NCBI GenBank assembly: GCA_002633005.1
Contig: NMRA01000807.1
Span: 34,583 to 98,582, forward strand
From: Phoronis australis
Lineage: Eukaryota; Phoronida; Phoronidae
Direction of reading: 5' to 3'
DNA: 64,000 nt
Numbering within the stretch: position 1 is the stretch's first letter; the number at the start of each line of letters is the position of its first letter. The translations under genes and the position numbers were made by a program. This document shows positions 1 to 12,236 of the stretch, piece by piece. The notes under the pieces were generated by a model that saw only the letters and a program-made list of their open reading frames with translations, searched no databases and was not told the origin of the DNA.

Positions 1-400
1 TTTTCCTGTGCTCCTGTAATGGACTTATTACGCTGAAGAGCGTTTAGCTGCACGCATTGACTTGTTTGCTTTCCTCTCCTCAGCACGTGTCTCAAGTATA
101 CCAACTCATTGTGAGGTGAGAATTCACTCGACTCGATTGGTTATTAAAATTCCCTTGTAATATTCCGCGTCTCTCTGAGTTGCATAAAAATCAATGCACT
201 CCGGCTTTGGGCCGCAGGCTTGATTACTCTTGTGCCGAGTTCAACTCGTACAAACTTTCCGACATGATGCCTTATCTTGGGTACACCGCACGATAAAGAA
301 GCCATTTTCTAGTGCAGTACCACGACTGATCACGAATTAACTCTCAACGTACATAAATCTGTCAGGTCAAACCAATTTCCTTTTTGCAGAGAGTGTCAGC

Positions 401-660
401 AGGCCCGTAACTAGGGGGAGGGGTTCGGGGGTTCGATCAACCCCCCCCCGCAAGAGGTCCAGCCCCATCCATCTGTTAATTAGGTTATAGATGGGCAACA
501 ACAAATTGTTGTGGATACTAGTATTACTAACTGCAATGATAATCAAGTTAGTAATGATTCTGAATTTGCTTCTGATTCAAAGCACTTCTCGTAATCATCG
601 GACCGTACCGGGCCAACTTCGCTGAATTGGTGTTTGCGCAGATGGCAGACTATTGGGTGA
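401..660 (+). mobile_element. hAT-like repeat, copy 1 (family C)
   Basis: It starts caGGCCCGTAACTAGGGGGAG, a G-rich terminus resembling the CAGNG ends of hAT elements. The same sequence recurs inverted at 35990-36240, and both copies share an interior with attactaactgcaatgat, gattcaaagc and gccaactt. No transposase can be read. The hAT assignment rests on the end sequence only. Confidence 0.4.
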
Positions 661-2342
661 GGCTTTATGTTATTCATCGGCACTGAACGCGCGTGGTGGC
701 TACACCATAGGGTAACAAGGGAGTCTAGAAGTAAATATGTAAACCCAGCTAAGCGCTACAGCAGCGAGACAGCTTCCAAAACTAATGTGTTGGAATGCAT
801 TAAAATCGACCAAAAACAAAACAGCAGAATATAGGTTTGTTAACCGCTAATTTTGGTATTCTTGCTAGCATAGAACGGTAAACTGCAAGCAATTTCAAAC
901 TGAAAGTGATCGTCAAATATGTTGATCATCCAGTGTCCACTTTGATTGTGGATTGGTGGATTGACATGCATGCGTGTACATCTGTGTGCGTTTCCGTTTT
1001 TTTAAATTCAGTGCCCGCTGACGGTAAGTTCACTATAGGCAATCCTCCGTGGTTGCTCAAAAACCAAACATTCAAATACCGTGTTTTCGTGCACTGAGAA
1101 AACCCCGGCGAACATGTATTGGGGAAAAGTAGGTGTAGACCTGATAAAGTCTTCTCTTTTTTATCAGTGTCAATGGTTCGCAGCCTCGCAGACTTCAGAC
1201 AAGCAACAAACTTGATGCAGAAGAATTCCAAGGTTACTATTCCGGAGGTTCACTACTCCGAAGATTCACTTCTCCGAAATTTTGCTACCTTCGAAAGTTC
1301 ACTACTCCGAATGTCCACAATTCCGAAACCAGAACTCATTACTCTGATTTTCTGCTAATGAGTCGGAACTGATGTGAATAAAGTATTGTATTTGTGTCCG
1401 TTTAGTAACCATTTATAGGGTGTGCAAGAGTTGAATAGTCCTTAAAACATTGATTACATCGTTTACAAATGAGCTTTAGTTCTAATCACTGCCAATCGTG
1501 TTTCTTGAATTTATCTAACGGCTCATTCCCAATCATGCTGGGACAACGTACCTGGGGCACGGGTCAGGGCTGCGGCGAACAACGGCGGGTTGCAGTAAAT
1601 TTAAGAAGTTGGAATGGGACTCTCGGACTTCGTGAAGGGTGGCAGGGATAGGGTAACCTACGAACTACATTTAATTTCGTCGTATCCGGTGCGCGTGGGT
1701 GAGGTTGAAACGCAGCTGCCCTAAACTATTTAGTCGCAGAGTAAAATGAAGTGGTCTTGACATGGATTTGATGAATGTGTCGTGATTGACAATTCATCAA
1801 TATTGCAGCAACTTCATGTTCTTTTAAAAATGCAAGTACATAGGCCTACTCATTTTTCCGTATTCATCATGAAGTTCAAGCAAAGTACTGTGGTAATTGG
1901 GCGTTGTTTTCGGTATACCGATTCACCACTTAGTGCATCTAATAACCGAAGTATCGTTTATCGTTTATTTTTGAATGGTAAAGTATGAAAATTAAACCTG
2001 AGCTCGGAATTTTAGATTTGAATCTTCGAAGTAGTGAATGTTTGAAATGGTGAACCTTGGGAATAGTGTGCTCTTCCCATTTCCAGCGATGTAAGCAACT
2101 TATGTAACACGCAAAAAGACAACAAGATAAAAAATTTTCAAATTCGTCCGAGTATGTAATGAGGTGTAATCACTCATTTAAGAACGCCTGATTTGAAAGT
2201 TTGGAAGGAAGTAACGCTAGAACGTTCTCTTTCTGGACCACTAAAGTTACATCCGAAGTTGAGTCCCGTTCTTTTCGACCAACCGTCCCGGCGTCCTCAT
2301 TTCTGGTATTATGAATTCCGTCCATCTCAGGTAGATTACAGA
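661..2342. other. No supported gene
   Basis: Only short ORFs without recognisable domains. The one structured feature is a degenerate tandem at 1248-1330. Confidence 0.5.
1248..1330. repeat. Degenerate short tandem of TTCACTACTCCGAA
   Basis: About five imperfect units of 15-17 bases built on ttcactactccgaa, with variants such as ttcacttctccgaa and gtccacaattccgaa. Low copy and imperfect. Confidence 0.45.
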
Positions 2343-2409
2343 GGCGGCGCAGCACTGCAAAAAGTAGGGGGTTATAGCCCACCCAGCCCCCTATGGTGCG
2401 CTGCCCATG
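2343..2409. repeat. Foldback mini-element (CATGGGCGGCGCA family), copy 1
   Basis: Runs from GGCGGCGCAGCACTGC to GTGCGCTGCCCATG with an internal gggggttatagccc segment. It matches the other copies at 28.6, 43.2 and 62.1 kb. Confidence 0.55.
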
Positions 2410-3039
2410 ATATAGAGCTGAGAGTCATCGTTCTGTATACACATTTCCCTCCCCCCCTAATCAAGCTTCAACAAGGGTCTTACCGAAAATTCTACAGAGT
2501 CGACGTTTGCAAATATCAAAAGTTCACCGTTCTAGAAATTCGAACCCGACAACCCGCGCAATGCTGGCTACAAGCGTGTCCAGGTTACGGACTTATATTT
2601 TAAAAAAATCCAGTGTCATTTTCATTACAAAAACGTCAAACGAAACTCTCATTCTTATAAAAATGAGTCCGCCTAGTCGCATATTGAAGAAGTAATATAT
2701 GTGTGTTATTAGGAAGACCTGATCGCCTTTATAAACGGAATTCAATAAGATGACCCTACTGGTAGTTACTACTTTAGGCACTGACTAAAAGTAGTAGGCC
2801 TACGGGTGTTGGCTGGGACAGGGACAAACTGGAATGTGTACAATATTTCTGCTTACACACCTGTGAGACTTAAGGTTACGTGTACTCCTATTTTACAAAA
2901 ATACCATAAAAACATCGGCGCTAACTATATGGAAATACCCAGACACAGTTTTTGAGCATTTTTATCGAAGTTTTAATACAGAAAAATGGTGAATGAGGGT
3001 GTATGGACTTTTTCTCTATCAATGTACCTTTCAAAAAAC

Positions 3040-3665
3040 GTTTTTTGCCATGCTCACGTGACAACGAGAATTGATCAGTGTAGTGAATGACATGATTAGA
3101 TTTGTGTCGATTCCTAGAAAATATACACTTTTCTCACGTGACCTGGAATGTGTTACGACACGACTGGTTAATAACACCGAACACGTAATTTTTTTGATAT
3201 TGCATGGGCGAATCACAAAGTAGTGCAAAGTATAAATCTATACACCTTACATTTTATCGTCTGCAAAATACTAATACAAACAACAAAACGCGCCAACCAA
3301 ACAATGCCGGAATTCCGTGAAGGTGACAAGGCTATGATTGACAAATTGAGTGTCGCAACTGTACATACTCCTAGTCGGTAGGACATGCAGACAACTTCTT
3401 CAGTGACGATTTCCATATTCACGTTCATTCAAACGGAGACTAACCCCAACTCAAGAAACGCGGTGAGACTGCCTAGCTGTGCTTTCTCAAGGTCAATTCA
3501 GTGTTCACGCTGTTATTTATAAACATTTGTTATGTTTTAATATTAAAATTACAGAGATTGTTTATTAGATTATAACTTGAGCATTTGTTACGAAAGATGA
3601 ATGCAGTTTACAATTGTTAAGTTTAAAATAAAGCTATTAACAAAACCTATAAACCTGCTTTCCAT
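3040..3665 (+). pseudogene. Broken copy of an unknown small gene (G1)
   Basis: ATG at 3204 opens MGESQSSAKYKSIHLTFYRL, which matches the start of the ORF at 42103-42384 ([20 protein letters not shown]). It then shifts frame: the segment matching GDKVMIDK appears as GDKAMIDKLSVATV from the ATG at 3304, one base out of frame, followed by an in-frame stop. Similarity to the 42 kb copy continues upstream (acctggaatgtgttacgaca) and through a 3' region with AATAAA at 3627-3632. There is no poly(A) tract, so this is not an obvious processed retrocopy. Function unknown. Confidence 0.45.
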
Positions 3666-3699
3666 TACAAAACCAATTTTGGATAGTTGCAGCAAGTGA

Positions 3700-5344
3700 G
3701 TGTAATGCGTGAAATTTGGGTTATTATTATAATGGATGTTGTCATGTTTTCAATTTGAAGCCTTTGAATCAGTTATAAAAAGTAACAAGAACGAATAAAT
3801 ACTTAAAACTAACCAAAAGAGACGTATGCGCCTTTGTGCGAAAAGGTTGGTTAGTAACTCATCATTTCGAAAAGGCGCATCGGTCTAATTACTTGAATAC
3901 TCTGTAATTGCTTTACTGTCAAGTTTCGATCAATCTGATTACGGATAATAACGCATAACTTTGTTTTAGAAACACAAATGTGTTATAGGAATAGGTGTTA
4001 TGTTGGGACGTATGGGTTTCTAATGAAACAAATGACTAAAATAGATAAATGTTTTTGTGACAGAAAGGATCGATTCATCTTGTTATATGTTGCTTTGATA
4101 GAACATCAACTTACGCCAAACGACAATGAAAGTTACAAGGTTATAATTGGCTTGTTTTGTTGCCGTAGAACTGCAGAGTAAATTCTAGTAATCGAGATGT
4201 GTACTAACGATGACTTCAAAGATTAGATATTGTAGACCAAATAAATGGAGAAATCATAATTGTTTTGATTCAGCGATCAATTTGAAATTTCTCATGCATT
4301 GAGACATTAAACACGTTGTTGTGCTGGTAAAAACAGATTGCAAAACTCAAATATTCCTTGTAATATTGTATTCTCATGCGCAAATTGTATTTTACAATAC
4401 TCATCGAAATCCCCTTGGCAGCCAGCCTGAGGACAAATTCTGTGATTGACCCAGTCATGCACAATGCGAAGTAAACACTAGCCAGAAGCTCAATATATAT
4501 GTACACCTTCTCCAGTTCAGACTTAGAAGAATTTATTGCACTGTAATGGCTGTCCGTTTCAATTAAACCACTAGACTGGAAAAACAATGACTGGCGTACT
4601 TGCATCTCAAAACTGATTGTATTTACGCGAGGTACTTATAAATTCCCCGCTTACGAAAGGTTCACTTCATGGGCTGGAATGTGGCAGAGGAGTATGTTTT
4701 TTTTCAATGAACGCCGCAAAAGAGTGTCCATTTCTGCAGAAGGGCTTCATAGTTTATTCAGGTTTCTGTTCTGTATTGAAAAGCCTACTGTTCAAAGTGT
4801 TAATATTTCAACTTGAAATAATTCAATGGAAAAACACTTCGTTGAGTTTAAAGATTTTCTCGAACGGATTTTGGTAGTGGATGTATTCAGATAGCCCTGG
4901 TAATGGGAATGGCAAAAACACGAGTCAGTAACATACTCAAACGCAGTGGTATTTTCGGAACACATTACGCCACTATGAGAAAACAAATAATGTACGTACG
5001 AACTAATTTTGTACATTCTACTAGTAGAAGTATGCATCTGAGCTACCGCGGGTACCAGCGAATACTTATCTCAAGGGGCTATTCTAATCAAACACTTCAC
5101 AATATATATCAAATTAAGTAATATGTAACACGCTATAACGTTTTCCTCTTTTTGTTATCAAACTACAAGCCCGTTTGATCACAATTCTGAGCCGCAGTCC
5201 AAAACAGAAAAACATCGACGATTCTCGGCTATTTCCGTGACATGAGTTCCCTGTTCTTCAGGTCTGGAACGCTTCCAGAATGAATTGCCGGGATGCCGTC
5301 TTGAAAACGTAGCGATACTACATTAGCGTAAAACCGTTGTTTTT
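3700..5344. other. No supported gene
   Basis: ORFs up to 111 codons (minus, 4270-4605) show no domain or splice support. A small inverted pair around gcgcctttgtgcg / cgaaaaggcgcat at 3820-3880 is the only structure I noted. Confidence 0.4.
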
Positions 5345-6560
5345 ACTTGGCGAAATAAATTTCGCCAAGTATGTTGCTCTTCCACTAAGTTTTTTTTTGT
5401 TCGCACGATACAATACAGGTCGCAATTTTCGTTCGATCATCACGGAATTTACACATAACACGTAGTTCCGCAAGTACTGGAAGCCTATTGTTTTTCGTCA
5501 TAATCGGATCCAAGATGGCGGCTGTGGCGGCCATTTTGTTTTCATTTTAAAATTCAAAGGCTTCTGTAGGCTACAATTTTTTGCATACAGGTTTGAAACT
5601 CAGCACAGTTAATGGACCGGATGTGCACTACAAGTGCACCGAAAATTGTTTACTTCCGGTTAAAGATGGTGGAAATATTGGCATTCGCGCATGTGCACCT
5701 CGATTTCGGGAAAAAAACGTTTTCTCCTGTAGAGGGGGCAATATAGGGCAAATTCCTTTGAATTTTTGCGTTTATCCTTTTTTTATAATTTGCTATTATA
5801 CAAAGCCAAAAAACCGGAAGTTGCTTTCAAGATGGCGGTTCTGGCGCATGTTGACCTATTTTCAGTCGTGCTAAGGTGCCACCTAAACGCGAGGAGAAAA
5901 TGACGTGAATTTTTGCATGTGGATTTTCTAAAGTATATTCTTTCAAAAGAACTGTAACAATTTTTTCTCAAACTTACCGTTTTTGAGATATTTGACTTTA
6001 AATTTCTTAAAAAAACCCAAAATTTCATTTTTTTCGAAAAAATTTATGGAATTGGGAATTGTGTGATACTATCAATTTCGATAAAATTTTGAACGAGCTT
6101 TCACAAGATATTTTCCATTTTCCGCTAAGACGTCTACTTTTTGAGTTATTTGAGATTTTCTGATAACGCTGTTCCTTTGTTGAGCGCTCTTGCTGCATTG
6201 ATGTAGGTTTAGCTTCTATTGAACTAGACTGTAGCCTATTTCTTATTGATTTATGACATCTAAAATCGTCATATGAATGCTATGATGTTGTTCATAATCG
6301 CCACCACCATCATCATATTCGTCATCTTCGTCATCATCTCCGACGTCGTCTTTTTTTTCGATAATTTCGCCAAGTGTCGCTCAAGACTGTAGCCTATTTC
6401 TTAATGATTTCTGACCTCTACGTTCGTTATATGAATGATATCATAACTTGCACTGTCCATCATCGCCACCATCGTCGTCATAGCTGTCATCTTCGTCATC
6501 ATCTTTGTCGTCGTCTTTTCTCGTCATCTCTAACATGGCTTTTTTGGTTAATTTCGCCAA
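5345..6560 (+). repeat. Family A repeat, copy A1
   Basis: About 1.2 kb non-coding repeat. It opens at a perfect inverted pair ACTTGGCGAAAT (5345-5356) / ATTTCGCCAAGT (5359-5370), then cgcacgatac, and carries YY1-type AAGATGGCGGC (5512-5522), ETS-type ACTTCCGGT (5652-5660), a near-NRF1 site at about 5687, a CTCF-like CCTGTAGAGGGGGC (5726-5739), ACCGGAAGT (5813-5821) and AAGATGGCGGT (5829-5839). The 3' part has a tandem ca. 165-bp duplication ending in (ATC/CGT)-type microsatellite and ATTTCGCCAAGTGTCGCTC. No ORF of its own. Confidence 0.7.
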
Positions 6561-7439
6561 GTTTCGCTCCTCAGAGCGCTTTCATTTTTTTTGTTTGTTC
6601 GCACGATACAGGTCGCATTTTTCGTCCGATCCGCACGAAATTTACGCACAACTTGTAGTTAAAAAAGAGCTAGAAGCCTATTTGTTTTCGTCATTTTCAG
6701 ATCCAAGATGGCGACGTAGCGGCCATTTCGTTTGTGATTTCCGATTCAAATGCTCATGGGGGCCATAATTTTTGACGTACACGATTAAAAACAGTATGGT
6801 TGTTCTACCAGACGTGTTCTATGTCTGAACTGAAAGAGATAACATGTGGCGTCCCCCAGGTTTCTATTCTGGGCCCCTTGTTATTTCTCTTGTATGTCAA
6901 TGACATGGAATCTGCAGACAATTGTAATGTTCTTCTGTACGCAGACGATTCTGCCTTATTTTTTCACATACGAACTTCTCCTTTATTGAGCTCAATAACC
7001 CATGTAATTGGTTTATTGACAACAAACTTTCCCTTTATGTTGGTAAAACTCAATCGTTTATTTTTAGTAAATCAAACTATATTGATTTTAATGTAACTTG
7101 TAAGGATAGTGTTATCACTTCATGCTCATCTTGAAGTTATCTTGGTCTTCAACTGCATAAAAAGCTCTGTTTTGAGGAATCAGTCAAGTCTATTATTAAA
7201 AATGCAATTGCAGACTAAAATTTATGTACAAGCATAGAGATTGCTTCGACCATAAGTCACGTAAAACCCTGTGCAATTCACTAATAATTCCTTTGTTTGG
7301 TTATGCCTGTTTAAGCTGGTTTTCCAGTTTAAATAGTTGTCTTCGCAAAAGGGTGCAGGTGTTTCAAGATAAATTAATTAGATATTTACTCAGTTTACAC
7401 CCTCGTATTCACATAATAACTCCATATACTAAAGAAAAC

Positions 7440-9119
7440 AACAACGGTTTTAAGTCGACTTGACATGTTTCGGTGTCATTTATTCAAACACCATCATCAG
7501 AAGAGAGAATGCAGTGGCCACCTAGCTAGGCCCAGCAACAAGTAATGAAGCACAGATGCAGTCAGTTACAGGGAGTGACAATGAACTAGACCAACAATGA
7601 CAACTTGTGGTGTGTCAGTTGCCTATTGAGATTGGGCTTGCACTAATTGATGTGTAGAGCCTCACGAATTTTAAGCTTCTTTGTTGTTACTGCCTGGTCT
7701 ATTATTGCAAAGTCAGTGAAAGAGCACTGCTGAATTTAGATGTTCCTTGGTCCTGGTTTTCAAATGGCGAACAGTTTCGCCGAAATAACGGCTGCCACAT
7801 CCAGCACAGATAAATTTGTACACTACCCTGGACCGTAGACCCATAGGAATTTTGTCCTTAGGGTTAAATAAATTTGACAGTTTCAGAGACTTGAATCTTA
7901 ATACAACACTTATGTTTACACAGTAATCATTCACCAATTTGTTGAGTTTTCGTTGAGCAATCTTGGCGTAAAACCCAACATACGGTACTTTAAAGTAATT
8001 GTAGTTAGTTTTGTCTACAGGATGAATATCATCAGGGTTACGTTGGAGTCTTGCTTTCAGTACCCTATTGACTAATTCTAGGGGATAGCCATTCTTTTGC
8101 AAATTCGTTGTGAGTTCTTTAATATTAGAATCAAATCTAGCCCAAGTGTTGTTAATGCGATACACCCTGTCCATTAGAGTTTTAATGAGACCTACTTTAT
8201 AAACAAAGGATGAGCAGCTATGAAAACAAGTGTACAAAACACATCATATACATATCGTCGGTAGAAATAGACATGAGGACCAGTGTGCGTCTCAATCCAT
8301 GTTTTCTCATGGTGACCTAAAAACATGCCGTCTAATATGGAGCTAAAGGTGAACTCATTGCTATACCATCACTTTTGGTTTAAAAACCTCCCCATTAAAT
8401 ACAAAATGGGTTTTGCTGGTATCAAATTTGAATAGCTCCATGAGTTCAGCTCCAGTATTCTTTACACGGGGATAGTTTTTCATTATACAGTCAGTAGCCA
8501 AAGATATACATTCTGTCCACAGGTAGGTTAGAAAACAAACTCGCAATATCAAAAGAAGCCATGAACCGATTCCTGAGAACTTGACCCCTAACCTCAGAAA
8601 CAAAAGAGAATGTATCACCTGCTATGTAGTCCTCATTTATATGTGGTTTGAATAGCTTACATAGGTACTTGGCAAGATTATAATTGAAAGTATTCACAGA
8701 TGACACAATAGGTCTAAATGGAGGAATGGTATCCTCTGTCTGTTTGTGTATTTTTGGTAAGCCATATAATTTACCTGGCTGTGAACCTTGTGGATACAAA
8801 TAGTTGTACGTCTCAGTATCTAAACGACCATCATTCTTAATTTTGCGTAAAAACCTCTGCAACTGTCCTTCTCTAGTTAGTGTAGGATCTGCTTTGACAC
8901 GTCTAAACTTCGATACATCACTCAGAATTTCATTCAAAAATTGACATAATTATTACGATCTAAAATTACTACACCATTTCCCTTATCGGGTCTAATTATC
9001 ATTAGGTTTTTGTTTTGTGGCAGTTCCTTGATCACCTTAAACTTTCTCAAATCACTCCAAGATGGCCTGTGGGACGACACATATGTTGACGCTAATCTTG
9101 TTAAATCAGCCTTCAGTTA
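7440..9119 (-). mobile_element. Penelope-like element PLE-1a (decayed)
   Basis: Read on the minus strand from 9115: SWSDLRKF, then IIRPDKGNGVVILDRNNY (Penelope N-terminal motif), then after a one-base shift YGLPKIHK and FRPIVSSVNTF, RT motif A FMASFDIASLFSNLP (8491-8937 frame), then DGIAMSSPLAP (motif B, near 8340-8370) and YRRYVYDVF (motif C, where the first catalytic Asp of the YVDD-type box is Tyr), then the C-terminal part at 7713-8237 ending in the GIY-YIG endonuclease (VVYKFICAGCGSRYFGETVR). At least three frame breaks and a changed catalytic Asp show it is dead. A hammerhead motif lies at the 3' end. Confidence 0.85.
7462..7500 (-). ncRNA. Hammerhead ribozyme motif of PLE-1a
   Basis: On the minus strand: CTGATGA (7494-7500), stem II GGTGT (7488-7492) with ACACC (7472-7476), GAAA (7468-7471), then CATGTC giving a GTC cleavage triplet (7462-7464). 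Stem III is a palindromic ACATGT, too short to fold alone, which fits the dimeric minimal hammerheads reported in Penelope elements. Confidence 0.8.
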
Positions 9120-9120
9120 A

Positions 9121-9880
9121 GTCCCTGCTAATATTAAAGAACTCACAACGAATTTGCAAAAGAATGGCTATCCCCTAGAATTAGTCAATAGGGCACTGAA
9201 AGCAAGACTCCAACGTAACCCTGATGATATATATCCTGTAGACAAAACTAACTACAAGTACTTTAAAGTACCGTATGTTGGGTTTTACGCCAAGATTGCT
9301 CAACGAAAACTCAACAAATTGGTAAATGATTACTGTGTAAACTTAATAGTTGTATTAACATTCAAATCTCTGAAACTGTCGAATTTATTTAACCCTAAGG
9401 ACAAAATTCCTATGGGTCTACGGTCCAGGGTAGTGTACAAATTTATCTGTGCTGGATGTGGCTGCAGTTATTTCGGCGAAACTGTTCGCCATTTGAAAAC
9501 CAGGATCAAGGAACCTCTAAATTCTGACAGAGGTTCACATGTAGATATTCACCTACAGAGCTCCAATCATTGTTATTAGCAGTGCTCTTTCAATGACTTT
9601 GCAATAATAGACCTGGCAGTAACAACAAATGAGCTTAAAATTCGTGAGGCTCTACTCATCAATTAGTGCAAGCCCAATCTCAATAGGCAACTGACACACC
9701 AAAAGTTGTCATTGTTGGTCTAGTTCATTGTCACTCCCTGTAACTGACTGTATCTGTGCTTCATTACTTGTTGCTGAGCCTAGCTATGTGGCCACTGCAT
9801 TCTCTCTTCTGATGATGGTGTTTGAATAAATGACACCGAAACATGTCAAGTCGACTTAAAACCATTGTTGTTTTCTTCAA
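9121..9880 (+). mobile_element. Penelope-like element PLE-1b (5'-truncated inverted partner)
   Basis: Nearly the reverse complement of 7440-8127. The ORF at 9154-9579 gives QKNGYPLELVNRALKARL to the GIY-YIG domain (VVYKFICAGCGCSYFGETVR), then the 3' UTR and hammerhead. With PLE-1a it forms a tail-out inverted pair inside the LINE; such partial inverted partners are a known habit of Penelope elements. Confidence 0.8.
9809..9847 (+). ncRNA. Hammerhead ribozyme motif of PLE-1b
   Basis: CTGATGA (9809-9815), stem II GGTGT (9817-9821) with ACACC (9833-9837), GAAA (9838-9841), CATGTC with GTC at 9845-9847, then AAG pairing with CTT just before the core. Identical core to the PLE-1a copy, in the sense orientation at the element 3' end. 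Confidence 0.8.
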
Positions 9881-11009
9881 AATATGAACTCACATTAGTT
9901 TTTATCGCTTTTATTCTCTTGGGTGGCTAAGTATTAAAAAACTTGGGTTAACCAACTCAAGCGCCACCTTATTCATAAAATTGTTCATGGCAACGCCCCA
10001 AATTATCTCCTTGATCACTTTTCAGCATTTAAACCACTCCATTCTCACAGTACTAGGAGCAATAATGGTTTTATTCAACCAAGAGTCAAAACACACGGAT
10101 CTAAAATTTTATTAAATTCAATCATAGTTATTTGGAATTCACTTGGTGGCCACTTGAGAGATATTACAGATACAAATAGTTTCAAACGACAAATCAAACA
10201 ATACCTATTTAGCCTTATTGAGACAAGTGATAACTCCGCTTTTATTTATTAATTTTATTTATTTATTTGTCATCTATCATGTCACTTCATTTTTCAATCT
10301 TTCTCAGCTCTTTTCGCCTATACTTAGCTTTTCTGTCATGTTTCATTCCTCCTGTGTAATTATTCATAATTACTTATTTATTCCTAATATTTATTTTCTT
10401 TAATTTTTCACTTTGTGTAAGGACCACCACGGAAATAAGTTTTTAACTTTTGATGTTATCCAGATAGTGTACATAATTATTTTTTATATCTTTATTATTG
10501 TAATCTATGTGTATTGTGGAATAAATTTATAATAATAATAATAATAAAGTTTTACAAATGTGCCGCAAATCTTTAACTTCCGGTTAAAGATGGCGGAAAT
10601 ATCGGCTGTTGCGCATGCGCACCTCGATTTCGAGACGAAAACGTTTTGTCCTGTAGAAGGCACATTGTAAGATCAATTGCTTTGAAACTTTTCAGGTGTT
10701 AGTTTCTTGTAACTAGCTATTATGAAGTGCTGCGTAACCGGAAGTTGCTTTCTAGAGGGCGGATCTGGCGCATTTTCACCCATTTTCAATTGTGCTGGGG
10801 TGCCATTTTGAACGGGAAGAGATAATGACGTGAATTTTTGTGTGTTGATTGTAACGTTTTTTTTTTCTCGGACTTACCGTTTTTTGAGTTATTTGCCTTT
10901 GAATTTCAAAAAATACAAATTATGAAATTTTTCGAAAATTTTACGAAATTTTGTAAATCTACATAGTTAGATAGAGTTAATTAAGTCGCCGCCTAAATAA
11001 AAAAGTTTA

Positions 11010-11049
11010 TGTTCAAACAACGTTTCGTATATTCATTAGGCATCATCAG
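11010..11049 (-). ncRNA. Hammerhead-like motif at PLE-2 3' end
   Basis: Minus strand: CTGATGA (11043-11049) and GAAA (11023-11026) 16 bases apart, the same spacing as in the other end repeat. Stem II is weakened here by substitutions, so activity is doubtful. Confidence 0.5.
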
Positions 11050-12200
11050 GATCATTTTTACAGCAATTTAGGACAGCAAGTGCCAACATACAGCTCAGGT
11101 AAAATCCATAAAGTGAATTGAGAGATACAGGGAATAAAGACACATAGCTGGTCATCACCATAGTTGCAGGGTCACTGAGCTCTGCATGTTATTCAGAGAA
11201 TCAGTGGCATGCTGGTTCTGAATGGCCAATGACTCTTTAATGTTCGGTAACTCCTTATTAGGTTCTCTGCAGATAATACTAACTGAATTGGCTTGGCGAT
11301 TGTTGCTAACACAATGCCTATATATGTTGATTTTCTCTGAGGTGTGATGTTCTTTCAGCCTGTCACAGTGGCTTTTCTGTGGATTCCGATATAGAATTCC
11401 TTACAGTTGTCACATTCAACCTCATAAACAACATTGCTCTTGTTTAATAAAGTGATGGGTGACTTCAGTTTACACAGCGTATTGGAAAGTTTCCGAATAG
11501 GTTTGAAAACCACTATCAGTTCAATGGCTGGGTTTATGCAATGAATAAGGCGAGATAATTGACGTTTTAATTTTATACTACTTGGCACGGTGTAACCAAG
11601 AGAAAAGAAAACTTTCTTTTTCTCGGGTCCAATAACAGCTACTTTATCTGCCTCATTCATTTTTGAAAGAAAGTGTCTTTTACAGCTATTCAGAAAATTC
11701 AGAGGGTAACCATTGGCACGCAATAACTGGAAAATCCTTGATACGTCACTATCAAAATTTAAATTGGTGGAACAAATTCTCCAGGTACGGTGTAACAACC
11801 AATTGACTAGACCTCTCTTGTACTGGATCGGCACAAAACTATCAAATTTAAGATAAAGCCCAGAAAAATTGGGCTTACGATACACAGATGTAACAATGGT
11901 GCTGTTTAACCAAGACATCTAGAAAAGGTAAAAACGACTCGCGCTCAGATTCACTGGTGAAGTTGATGGACGGATGCATATTGTTCATTTGATTAAAAAA
12001 GGTGTTGACTGAGTTCTTGGATGAAAAGACAACAAACGTATCGTTCACATACCTACGATAAAATTGTGGTTTACAATCCGGTGGACAACTAGGCAGAGCC
12101 TCAGTCTCAAGATTGCACCTGAAAATATTAGCTAACACTGGTCCCAGTTCAGATTGACGGAGAGGCCATGGGTTCACTCTAAGTTGTTGTAAATATGATC

Positions 12201-12236
12201 CTGATGACGTCTAATACATAGACAAAACATTGATTG
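12201..12236 (+). ncRNA. Hammerhead-like motif at PLE-2 5' end (inverted)
   Basis: Plus strand: CTGATGA (12201-12207), stem II GTCT/AGAC (12209-12212, 12220-12223), then AAAA in place of GAAA. Antisense to the element, as expected for an inverted end repeat. Core is degenerate. Confidence 0.5.

Larger units (their letters stand above)
6822..10550 (+). mobile_element. CR1/L2-like LINE (5'-truncated, decayed, split by Penelope pair)
   Basis: The 5' piece (6822-7440) has reverse transcriptase motifs [19 protein letters not shown] (motif B region; the usual Gly is Val) and LLYADDSALF (the YADD box), then SRKTLCNSLIIPLFGYACLSW. The 3' piece (about 9880-10550) continues LKRHLIHKIVHGNAPNYLLD, PRVKTHGSKILL, IVIWNSLGG and FKRQIKQYLF, the usual C-terminal end, then a UTR closing in an (AAT)n run next to 10531-10547. 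Frameshifts and stops make it non-functional. The endonuclease part is missing. Clade call (CR1/L2 group) is by protein similarity recalled from the family. Confidence 0.75.

Noticed and set aside
2193-2603. 136-codon plus-strand ORF
   Set aside because: Runs through a foldback mini-element and shows no domain.
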